Assembly (NCBI GenBank): GCA_903904835.1
Contig: CAIVEI010000128.1
Location: 124,001 to 188,000 of the forward strand
DNA from: an uncultured Schlesneria sp.
GTDB taxonomy: Bacteria; Planctomycetota; Planctomycetia; Planctomycetales; Planctomycetaceae
Length of the DNA stretch: 64,000 bases
Direction of reading: 5' to 3'
Shown here in pieces: positions 57,128 to 64,000 of this stretch. The position numbers and the translations under genes are program-made. The notes under the pieces are model-generated. The model was not told where the DNA came from, ran no database searches, and was given only the letters and a program-made list of their open reading frames with translations. Positions within the stretch are counted from its first letter, which is position 1, and each line of letters opens with the position of its first letter.

Positions 57128-57697
57128 TTAAGCTTGAATTCTTGACGAATAGCGACGGCGGATCTCATTTGCGATGAAACCTAATGCACCGAAACCGGCA
57201 AGAGACAGACTCGACGGTTCAGGAATCGCAGCGACGAGGTTCACATCATCCAATCGCATATAGTTGACAAAATTCTGGCTCTCGAATGTGAGCACCGGAT
57301 TCAAATCAGTTGCGGTAATTCCATTCTCCACGACGTGGATATAAGCGCCTCCTCCGGAGTTCAATTGGCTGGTCAGATCGACGACAGTGACACCGTCGAA
57401 GACGACTTTAAACTCTTGACCGGTGGCGTCGTTATAGTACAGCCAGAAATCCAAATTATAAGTCCCAGGGCTGGCACTGACCGTCTGGGACAGCGTGTCA
57501 TATGAGGGGGGAGAAACCTGAGAGAAAACCGCGTTGTACGATCCCCCGTGAGAACCGTTTGAACTCACAATGATGGTGTTCGTGGAACTCCACGAACTGA
57601 GAGTCCCTGTTTCAAAGCTGCCGTTGACAATCAGGTTTGCATTAGCCGATGTTGTCGTGACAAGGAAAACGAACAGTGTGCAGAATACGCTCTTCAT
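57128..57697 (-). CDS. PEP-CTERM sorting-domain exported protein
   Basis: A 189-residue protein with a signal peptide (about 1-20), a beta-rich body beginning NLIVNGSFETG, and a C-terminal PEP-CTERM segment: PEPSSL near 160, then a hydrophobic stretch AGFGALGFIANEIRRR and a basic end. These are cut and sorted by exosortase in Gram-negative bacteria. The body resembles jelly-roll or carbohydrate-binding-like domains found in surface proteins, but no named domain is secure. The ATG start is supported by the signal peptide. No exosortase is in this window. Confidence 0.88.
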   Translation of the reverse strand: MKSVFCTLFVFLVTTTSANANLIVNGSFETGTLSSWSSTNTIIVSSNGSHGGSYNAVFSQVSPPSYDTLSQTVSASPGTYNLDFWLYYNDATGQEFKVVFDGVTVVDLTSQLNSGGGAYIHVVENGITATDLNPVLTFESQNFVNYMRLDDVNLVAAIPEPSSLSLAGFGALGFIANEIRRRYSSRIQA

Positions 57698-58112
57698 AGT
57701 TGAATCCCATGCTCAAAAGAGAATTCAATACAAACAGAACTGGCGAAACACTCGGCAAAATTAAATCAAAACGAAATCTCGGATTCAAGCAAAAAATGAA
57801 TCCTCCGAAATGGGTTTTTTACGTTGAATTGCGAATTTGATCGCGCTTCAAAAAATTTTTTAATGCATTTAAAATAATATTTAAAATCTCAAATAAAAAA
57901 AATTAATTTTGTTTACGTCAAGGTGATTGCTGGTGCGTCGTGTGCTGCGGTGTTGACTGAAATCCAATCAGGTGTTCAATTTGGGTTCTTACCTGAATTC
58001 TTTCTGAATTCCGCGGAACATCTTCTCTGTTTCGGGGTTTAATCTACTATCGGCAAAACTTTTCTCGTGAAACTTCGGGAACAGTGTGGTAGAAATGCCG
58101 AAATAAACTAAG
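57698..58112. other. Divergent intergenic region, strongly AT-rich core
   Basis: Between the leftward PEP-CTERM gene and the rightward DUF1549 gene, so it should hold two promoters. About 57840-57910 is nearly all A/T with runs such as AAAAAATTTTTT and TATTTAAAAT. No gene and no clear -35/-10 pair. Confidence 0.5.
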
Positions 58113-58138
58113 GATCGTTCGAAGAAACGATCTTTTTT
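58113..58138 (+). terminator. Terminator-like hairpin in the leader of the DUF1549 gene
   Basis: Stem GATCGTT (58113-58119) with AACGATC (58126-58132), 6-base loop, then six T (58133-58138). It lies 23 bases before the ATG of the rightward DUF1549 gene, a place for attenuation, or simply a terminator reading from the left. Confidence 0.55.
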
Positions 58139-58160
58139 GGCACGAAACAGGAACCAAGTG

Positions 58161-60119
58161 ATGATCAGGCCAGTTATCCACGTTGCGTTCGTATTCGTTC
58201 AAATCGCAGTGCTTGCTGTTTTTTCTGCAGCCGATGAAAAGCAAGGTGCGTCGTCAGCGAAAAGCATTTCTGCAAAAGACGTTGCATCGGAAGTTGATCG
58301 TCAGATCCTGGCCGAACTGCAAAAAACCGGTGTCACAGTTGCTGAGCGATGTAATGACGAGGACTTTCTTCGGCGGGTTTCGCTTGATATTACCGGCCAG
58401 TTGCCTTCACCCAGCGAAGTGATCGCGTTTCGCCAGAATAAGGATGCGGGCAAACGGGCTGCTTTGATTGAGAAATTGGTCGATTCTTCAGAATTCGGTT
58501 TGAATTGGGCCCGATACTGGCGCGACGTCATTTATTTCCGAGCGACCGAACAGCGGTCTCGATTTAATCAGGAAGAATTCACCGCTTGGATGGCCGAGCA
58601 GTGGAACAAAGGGACCGGATGGAATTCGACGGTCACAGCCATGCTGACCGCGTCCGGGAATGTTGAAGAGCATCCTGAAACGGCGCTGATTTTTGCGCAA
58701 GGTGCGCATGCTGAAGACGTTGCTGCGGAAGCATGTCGAGTGTTTCTTGGAATTCAACTTCAGTGCGCGAATTGCCATGATCACCCGTCCGATATCTGGA
58801 AACGGGAACAGTTTCATCAGTTGGCTGCTTATTTCCCTCGGATGGCTGAGCGGCGTGAGATGAAAGGGATGCCGGAATACGAGATCGTTTCGGTGAACAC
58901 AGAAAGCCGTCAAGGGGATTTCATGCGTGAAAACCCTGAGATGTTCGTTCAAATGTTTGACCGCGATAACGATCTGAAGCTTTCGAAAAAGGAGCTTGAG
59001 GCCGGGCCAAAACGAATCGGACGGCGGATTGCTTCACGGATGAAAGACGGGCAGAGTGATGAAATGCAGAACGAGGGGATGAACGCTGAAAAGATGGCAG
59101 CGGGAAGGATTCCTGCCAAAGCACTCGACCGGCTGTTTGCATTCGGCGACTCGAACAAGGACGAATTGTTGACGGTTGAAGAAATCAAGTCGGCACAGCC
59201 GCCTGTTAATCGACGTCGTGGGTCGACAGAACATCATATGGTCGATCTCAAGAACCCTAACAGCCTTGGTGATGTCATTGATCCGAAGTTCTTTGTCAGT
59301 GGGGAAACATTGCCTCGCGGAAAGAGTGATGAAGAGCGGCGAACAGCGGTGGCTAAATCATTTACGGCTCCGGAAAATCCCTGGTTCGCACGCGCGATCG
59401 TGAATCGTGTCTGGGCAGAAATGCTGGGCGAAGGTTTTTATATGCCGGTTGACGATATTGGTCCGACTCGAGAAGCGCGTTATCCCGCCGTTCTGGACTT
59501 GATTTGCCAGAACTTTGTTGCAAACGGGATGAATCCGAAGTGGCTGGTCCGAACGATTGCCAGCACAGAGGCCTATCAACGGAAGATTCAGTCAAGGCCC
59601 GCATCGGAAAATGAACTCCCCTTTGCTTCCGCAACTCCGGTTCCACTTCGTTCCGATGTCGTCTTCAATTCGTTAGTTCAGGTGTTTGGTATCACCGAAG
59701 ATGAAATGAATGGTCGTACTGTCAGGGCGGCGGACAAAAAGGAGAAGAAAGACAAGCCTCGCACATTTCTACAAAGTCCGCGGTTCTTGTTCGATACCTT
59801 GTTCGGGATCGATCCGTCCGTTCCCAAGGACGATGTGATGGGTAATATCCCTCAATCATTGATGATGATGAATTCTCGCGTTTTTCGAGCGAGAATGTCG
59901 GCCGGAAAAAACACGCAGCTTTCTAAGATTCTTGGTGAGCACAAAGACAATCGCGATGCGCTGAATGAGCTCTATTTGCTCGTGCTGGCGCGTGAGCCAT
60001 CGGCCGAAGAACTGAAAATCTGTGCGGATTACATCGCGGAAGTTAAGGATCGGCCGGAAGCGTTTGAAGACATGATGTGGAGTTTGCTGAACTCAAGCGA
60101 GTTCGTTTCCCGGCGATAG
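58161..60119 (+). CDS. DUF1549/DUF1553 protein with inserted EF-hands
   Basis: A 652-residue exported protein with signal peptide (MIRPVIHVAFVFVQIAVLAVFSA). DUF1549 occupies about 45-250 (RVSLDITGQLPSPSEV, WARYWRDVI) and contains a CANCH heme-type or metal motif near 203. Two EF-hand-like loops lie between the domains, DRDNDLKLSKKE near 262 and DSNKDELLTVEE near 325. DUF1553 follows (about 360-650, WFARAIVNRVWAEMLG; LNSSEF). An AGGAA precedes the ATG. These planctomycete proteins pair with DUF1501 proteins, here 61 bases downstream, and are thought to take part in surface polysaccharide or redox processing; the function is not settled. Confidence 0.9.
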   Translation: MIRPVIHVAFVFVQIAVLAVFSAADEKQGASSAKSISAKDVASEVDRQILAELQKTGVTVAERCNDEDFLRRVSLDITGQLPSPSEVIAFRQNKDAGKRAALIEKLVDSSEFGLNWARYWRDVIYFRATEQRSRFNQEEFTAWMAEQWNKGTGWNSTVTAMLTASGNVEEHPETALIFAQGAHAEDVAAEACRVFLGIQLQCANCHDHPSDIWKREQFHQLAAYFPRMAERREMKGMPEYEIVSVNTESRQGDFMRENPEMFVQMFDRDNDLKLSKKELEAGPKRIGRRIASRMKDGQSDEMQNEGMNAEKMAAGRIPAKALDRLFAFGDSNKDELLTVEEIKSAQPPVNRRRGSTEHHMVDLKNPNSLGDVIDPKFFVSGETLPRGKSDEERRTAVAKSFTAPENPWFARAIVNRVWAEMLGEGFYMPVDDIGPTREARYPAVLDLICQNFVANGMNPKWLVRTIASTEAYQRKIQSRPASENELPFASATPVPLRSDVVFNSLVQVFGITEDEMNGRTVRAADKKEKKDKPRTFLQSPRFLFDTLFGIDPSVPKDDVMGNIPQSLMMMNSRVFRARMSAGKNTQLSKILGEHKDNRDALNELYLLVLAREPSAEELKICADYIAEVKDRPEAFEDMMWSLLNSSEFVSRR

Positions 60120-60180
60120 GCCTTCAACTGTTTCGCCCATACTTCGAAAATCCAAACAACTCTCGTATCGGAGATTCGTT

Positions 60181-61479
60181 ATGACTGAATTCAGCTGGCA
60201 CGAAAACGTTTCGCTCAATCGACAGTCGGTTTCACGAAGAAGGTTCTTGTATGGAGCTTCGGCGGTCGCGGCTGCCGGGGCTACGAATTTTCGGGACGTC
60301 ATGTCGGTCCAGGCGGGTGAGCTTCGAAAGCAAGGGCGAGCGATGATCCTGCTGTTTATGCAGGGTGGTCCTTCTCAATTCGAAACATTTGATCCAAAAC
60401 CAGGCACAGAAAACGGCGGTCCGACAACCGCGATCAGCACAGCCGCCGCCGGTATCCAGATTGCCGAGGGTTGGGAAAAAACCGCTCAGCAGATGAACGA
60501 CATCGCAATCATTCGCTCCATGACCACCAAAGAAGGGGAGCATCAGCGTGCCGCCTATCAAATGCACACAGGCTATATCCCGTCGGGCTCGGTGAAGCAT
60601 CCATCGTTAGGCTCGTGTATCGCCAAAGAAATTGCTGTGTCGGAACGCGAATTACCATCAGTGGTCACGATCGGTGATCGCGGCAACCTTGGGTCCGGGG
60701 CAGGTTTTCTCGGCGTCGATTACGAGCCATTTCAAGTCTCAGGTCGTAGCGTCGGCACTGTGCCAGATAATGTCGGGCCGATCGTCGGCGAAAAGCGGTT
60801 TACTCGACGGCAAGGCTTGCTCGACAAGCTTGAAGGCGAGTTCGCCGCACGAGGGGGTGAGACCGTCGTCAACAACCATCGCCGAATCTACGACAAATCC
60901 GCGAAGCTGGTCCTTTCGCCAATGACAAAGACGTTCGACTTCGGCCTCGAAACGGCTGAAACGAAAGAGCGTTACGGCAATTCGGAGTTTGGAAAAGGCT
61001 GCCTGCTCGCACGGCGATTAATTGAAGCGGGAGTCACGTTTGTGGAGGTCAGGCTGGGTAGTTGGGATACCCATAAAGAGGTGTTCGATGGCGTCAAAGG
61101 ACTTGCCAGTAAATGCGATCCTGCGTTGTCGGCATTGATCACGGATCTTAAAGATCGCGGTCTGCTGGATACGACCCTGATTATGTGGACAGGTGAGTTT
61201 GGACGTACTCCAAAAATCAATCCGAATACCGGACGCGATCACTGGCCTCGTAATTTTAACGCCCTGCTTGCCGGCGGTGGAATTAAAGGGGGGCAGGTCA
61301 TCGGCGAAACGGCCAAAGACGGCATGGGGATCGTCCATGATCCTGTTAACATTCCTGACTTGTTCAGTACGATCTGCACGTCGCTTGACGTGAATCCCGC
61401 CAAGGAAAACATGAGTCCGATCGGCAGACCACTGAAGATCGTCGACGGCGGAAAACCTGTCGCTAAACTCTTTAGCTGA
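60181..61479 (+). CDS. DUF1501 protein, Tat-exported
   Basis: A 432-residue protein with a twin-arginine signal (SRRRFLYGASAVAAAGA near 18-35). The DUF1501 core includes GGPSQFETFDPK near 62, the central WDTHKEVF near 293 and the end region GEFGRTPKINPNTGRDHWPRNFNALLAGGG near 340. The family is related to the alkaline-phosphatase/sulfatase fold. It follows the DUF1549/DUF1553 gene by 61 bases and is almost certainly co-transcribed with it. Its stop lies 15 bases from the convergent LCAT-like gene. Confidence 0.93.
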   Translation: MTEFSWHENVSLNRQSVSRRRFLYGASAVAAAGATNFRDVMSVQAGELRKQGRAMILLFMQGGPSQFETFDPKPGTENGGPTTAISTAAAGIQIAEGWEKTAQQMNDIAIIRSMTTKEGEHQRAAYQMHTGYIPSGSVKHPSLGSCIAKEIAVSERELPSVVTIGDRGNLGSGAGFLGVDYEPFQVSGRSVGTVPDNVGPIVGEKRFTRRQGLLDKLEGEFAARGGETVVNNHRRIYDKSAKLVLSPMTKTFDFGLETAETKERYGNSEFGKGCLLARRLIEAGVTFVEVRLGSWDTHKEVFDGVKGLASKCDPALSALITDLKDRGLLDTTLIMWTGEFGRTPKINPNTGRDHWPRNFNALLAGGGIKGGQVIGETAKDGMGIVHDPVNIPDLFSTICTSLDVNPAKENMSPIGRPLKIVDGGKPVAKLFS

Positions 61480-61494
61480 AAGCCGGCTCGTTTC

Positions 61495-63096
61495 TCATCG
61501 AGGCGATTCGAGCAACAGGTAAAGCACGTTGTCGGTAAATGCAGGGTCTTTGGTCAGACCCAAATGGTCAGTGAACAGAAACGTCACGCTGTTCCATTTA
61601 ATCGGGCTTTGCAGTCGCGGAGCCCAGTTTGACCGATCGGCGAGGCGCTCGTCCATCAGAGCGCTGTGCCGTGTAACTAGTCCGTCTCCAGCGACTCGGG
61701 CGGTCGGGATGAGTGTGCCGCGACTATCAATCATGTATTGAAACAACGTCGGGTGAGCATCGCTGGCGATAAGATGAATCGATGTTCCATCTGGCGGATT
61801 GACTTTGGTATCGATTGCTGCGTGAAACTGTTCTGCCCGACGCAAGCATTTCGACAAGTGTTCATAGGCGATTTGCAGACGACGCTGAGGATCTGGTTCG
61901 TCTGGCAGTAACAATCGAAGTGGTTCAGCTTGGGTGGGGTTAAAGAATCCCCAACGAGCCTCTGCCCAGACTTTGGGGTCATAAAGATCGATAGCGACGC
62001 GTTTAGGGCCGGAAACCACCGGTCGATGCCGTGTCCGGGGAAGCAACTGATAAACGGACGGCATTGTTCCCAGTAGCGCGGGTTCATATTTCGAAAAGAA
62101 CCTCGAGAACTGCACCCCTTTCGTCAGATATTCGACCGCCTGTAATGATCCCGCGTTGGGAGGGGCGACCATCACCAGTCGATCGACGTATTTCGCACCC
62201 GCCCATGTCACTTCAGGTGGGGAATCATCCTCTGGAAGTGGGGCATTTCCGTATTGCAGGTAATATCGCGCCATGACGCCCCCCATCGAGTGGGCCACGA
62301 TGTCGAAACGAACTGGTTGAGCGTCGTCGCCGTATCGTTTGCGGCGTTCCTCTTCAACGTAAGCCTTTTTCTCGAGAATGAATTCGTGAAGTAGAGCCGC
62401 GGTTTCGACGTTATCGCGTCGCCAGTCGTAGGCGAATTGAAAGCAGTTTGCGGGCTGTGTACCCGGGTCGACGCTCGCGGCAGTCGACGCGGTGTCACGA
62501 TATCCGCCGATACCGAGCGCCGTGACAATGTCACGGTAAGCCGCGATCTGAAACAGCACGCCGAAGACGCGGACATTCAGATTGTCGAGCGGGCCAGCGA
62601 CTTTGTTCGTATCGGTTAATTCATCCAGGCGCTTGCCATCTTCAATGGGTAAAGCGAGCAGCCTTGCCCCTTCTGGTGTCGACGGGTCGATTCCATTTCC
62701 ACCGAATTCACCCCAAACGACACGCCGTTCTGTGTCGTCGACAAGCCTTGAGCCAAGAATTCCTGGGATGACGATGATCGGATTCCGCTGCAATTCGTCG
62801 GATTGCGAAGTTCGGCTGTAAATGCTGCTCAGATCCGGGCGACCCCAGGCGGTGCGAGATTCATTCGTCGCCGTCGGTATCACTTCGCCCGTTTCGTCTT
62901 CTGACGAAGCTGATGTTTGCTGAACTTTTACATCAGGTGGGCAAGATTTCCAAATGCCGACAGCGGAAGAGGTTGCGGCTTCTCGGTTTCCCGTGCGGTC
63001 ATTCAGTACAGTAGCGCGCCCCGCCGGAGCAAACGAGCGGCAACCTGCCACTGCCGCCCAGATACAGACCGCGAACCAGACTGTTTTCCGATACAT
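61495..63096 (-). CDS. LCAT-like alpha/beta-hydrolase lipoprotein
   Basis: A 533-residue exported lipoprotein (signal MYRKTVWFAVCIWAAVAGC, cysteine 19). The lecithin:cholesterol acyltransferase/lipase core has IVIPGILGSRLVD near 110, the long insert with FAYDWRRDN near 225 and the nucleophile in VAHSMGGVMARYYL near 270. Acts on lipids or esters in the periplasm by family inference. The start is the internal ATG at 63096; the frame extends to 63120. It converges with the DUF1501 gene. Confidence 0.87.
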   Translation of the reverse strand: MYRKTVWFAVCIWAAVAGCRSFAPAGRATVLNDRTGNREAATSSAVGIWKSCPPDVKVQQTSASSEDETGEVIPTATNESRTAWGRPDLSSIYSRTSQSDELQRNPIIVIPGILGSRLVDDTERRVVWGEFGGNGIDPSTPEGARLLALPIEDGKRLDELTDTNKVAGPLDNLNVRVFGVLFQIAAYRDIVTALGIGGYRDTASTAASVDPGTQPANCFQFAYDWRRDNVETAALLHEFILEKKAYVEEERRKRYGDDAQPVRFDIVAHSMGGVMARYYLQYGNAPLPEDDSPPEVTWAGAKYVDRLVMVAPPNAGSLQAVEYLTKGVQFSRFFSKYEPALLGTMPSVYQLLPRTRHRPVVSGPKRVAIDLYDPKVWAEARWGFFNPTQAEPLRLLLPDEPDPQRRLQIAYEHLSKCLRRAEQFHAAIDTKVNPPDGTSIHLIASDAHPTLFQYMIDSRGTLIPTARVAGDGLVTRHSALMDERLADRSNWAPRLQSPIKWNSVTFLFTDHLGLTKDPAFTDNVLYLLLESPR

Positions 63097-63174
63097 GACC
63101 CGCCCCGTCCATGGAGCCATTTTGAAGTGAGCCCGATCGTAGTCAAAATTCCCAATTCGGGACAGAGGATTTTC

Positions 63175-63555
63175 CTACCGCTGTTTTATCTCTCGAAACT
63201 TTGGCGGATGCTCCAGCGTGAATAAAACCACCTCTTCGCCAGTGGTGGTGCTGATGTCGTGATGCAGACTGATCACGCGAACTCCGGTTGCCTCCTGGAC
63301 CATGGATTCCATCAACGGTCGTGCCAATTCGATCAATTGGGTTCGAACTTGCTTGAGCAAATCTCGCCCCTTTTCGGGCAGCAACGTCTTCACCAGGTGT
63401 TGTTCTGCAGCGGTCAGCACGCCGTAAAGCCGAACCACCACCAGGTCACTGATCAGGTGGGTCTGGATGTCCTTCGGACCGCGTCCCATGTATTCCTGTT
63501 CGAAGCGGGAGATTCCCTGGCTGATCGCCGCTTCGATTTCGCCTTGTGACTTCAT
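63175..63555 (-). CDS. MpsC/DUF2294-family protein
   Basis: A 126-residue soluble protein of the DUF2294 family (COG5609), associated with the MpsC component of a sodium/membrane-potential system in some Gram-positives and present widely elsewhere with unknown role. Recognisable are GRGPKDIQTHLISDLVVVRLYGVLT near 24-48, the middle helix with LARPLMESMVQEATGV near 80 and LHHDISTTTGEEVVLFTL near 98. A GTG at 63573 is an alternative start, but the ATG at 63555 has AGGAA six bases before it. No membrane segments. Confidence 0.82.
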   Translation of the reverse strand: MKSQGEIEAAISQGISRFEQEYMGRGPKDIQTHLISDLVVVRLYGVLTAAEQHLVKTLLPEKGRDLLKQVRTQLIELARPLMESMVQEATGVRVISLHHDISTTTGEEVVLFTLEHPPKFREIKQR

Positions 63556-63708
63556 CGCGATTCCTGTTTTCACTCCCTACCTCGGCGATCGTCGCTTATC
63601 CAGGTCCGCCACCAAAATCGAACCGAAACGGACGCCATACTTAACGCGATTCGCATTTTTGTCGCTCAAGTTTATCAATGTTATTATGAAATAAATAGAA
63701 TAGTTGCA

Positions 63709-63736
63709 TTGCAAAATCTTCAAAGTCACGTAATAT
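63709..63736 (+). promoter_or_regulatory. Sigma-70-like promoter
   Basis: TTGCAA (63709-63714), a 16-base spacer and TAATAT (63731-63736), close to the consensus, followed seven bases later by the pseudoknot RNA. Confidence 0.55.
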
Positions 63737-63742
63737 AGCCCC

Positions 63743-63892
63743 TGTTGAAAGAGATTAGTTTCAGACCTTCTTTCAACAACGATCGGAAAACTAATTAAAA
63801 AGCAGCTCGGCCTGTGCCGGGGGGCTCGTTAAAAAGTAAGCCGACGCGATGGAACACCTCAGGGTGTTCTGCCGCGTCGGCTTTTTTTTTGC
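63743..63892 (+). ncRNA. Candidate structured RNA: H-type pseudoknot, hairpin and intrinsic terminator
   Basis: The stem GTTGAAAGA (63744-63752) pairs perfectly with TCTTTCAAC (63769-63777). Its loop segment ATTAGTTT (63754-63761) is exactly complementary to AAACTAAT (63788-63795), ten bases beyond the stem, so an H-type pseudoknot can form. A CGGC/GCCG hairpin (63808-63819) and a long terminator follow. No open frame lies here. It could be a small regulatory RNA or a terminating leader of the gene at 63987. I do not recognise a known riboswitch. Confidence 0.6.
63839..63890 (+). terminator. Strong intrinsic terminator
   Basis: AGCCGACGCG (63839-63848) pairs with CGCGTCGGCT (63873-63882), with a second inner stem GAACACC/GGTGTTC (63852-63858, 63863-63869), then nine T (63882-63890). 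Confidence 0.93.
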
Positions 63893-63986
63893 CTTGCTTT
63901 TCCCTCGTTTGCGTAACGCTTTACTCAGGATTCACGAGTGGAAGGCTGCTCGATCGGCATAGAAACACTTCAACGGAGGGATCACG

Positions 63987-64000
63987 ATGCGTCACTTATT
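63987..64000 (+). CDS. 5' end of an unknown gene (partial, runs off right edge)
   Basis: An ATG at 63987 opens M-R-H-L and leaves the window. GGAGGG lies six bases upstream, a strong ribosome binding site that makes the start credible. It begins 97 bases after the terminator of the candidate RNA; if the RNA is its leader, that terminator could control it. The product cannot be named. Confidence 0.55.

Overview
The window comes from a member of the Planctomycetes, probably Planctomycetales in the broad Schlesneria/Gimesia neighbourhood; the genus is inference. The evidence is the combination of a type-IV-pilin-like DUF1559 protein with the H-x9-DG ending, a DUF1549/DUF1553 protein followed by a DUF1501 protein, a PEP-CTERM protein, several CRTAC1-type (VCBS/FG-GAP plus ASPIC/UnbV) lipoproteins, and the common lack of Shine-Dalgarno sequences. 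No tRNA, rRNA, CRISPR array, prophage or intact insertion sequence was seen.

Left part (1-20.3 kb): a tandem array of nonribosomal peptide synthetase genes, all on the minus strand. Two are complete three-module enzymes (A-T-C-A-T-C-A-T-TE, 3045 and 3022 residues), separated by a small suppressor-of-fused-like gene. A third gene begins at base 23 and runs off the left edge; its first codons and its leader resemble those of the first complete synthetase, so it is probably a third paralogue. A conserved A-rich/CCACACG-type block lies just upstream of all three starts, and in the leftmost copy it forms a terminator-like hairpin.

Middle-left (21-28.1 kb): a minus-strand pair of an atypical short-chain dehydrogenase and a UxaA-type sugar-acid dehydratase, then a MacB-type ABC permease, NAD kinase, a secreted thioredoxin-like protein on the plus strand, a very long inverted repeat, a YjbQ-family protein and an unknown protein.

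Middle (28.1-49.9 kb): the most unusual stretch. It carries a TPR/seven-heme cytochrome/TPR protein, five intact CRTAC1-family proteins (one fused to SCO1, one fused to TPRs), one decayed TPR-CRTAC1 mosaic, a COX2-like protein whose CuA site is half lost, an Amt-like membrane protein in which both channel histidines are glutamine, a TPR lipoprotein, a tiny lipoprotein, and DUF1559 proteins (one intact, one remnant). Most carry lipoprotein or other export signals, so the set looks like a cell-surface or periplasmic system with redox/copper elements. That joint function is inference.

Right part (50-64 kb): a UvrD/PcrA helicase overlapping a dynamin-like GTPase with two membrane segments, a methyltransferase, a NagD-like HAD phosphatase, a PEP-CTERM protein, the DUF1549/DUF1553-DUF1501 pair, an LCAT-like lipoprotein and an MpsC/DUF2294 protein. 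The last 300 bases hold a promoter-like sequence, an RNA predicted to form an H-type pseudoknot, a strong intrinsic terminator, and then the first codons of a gene that leaves the window.
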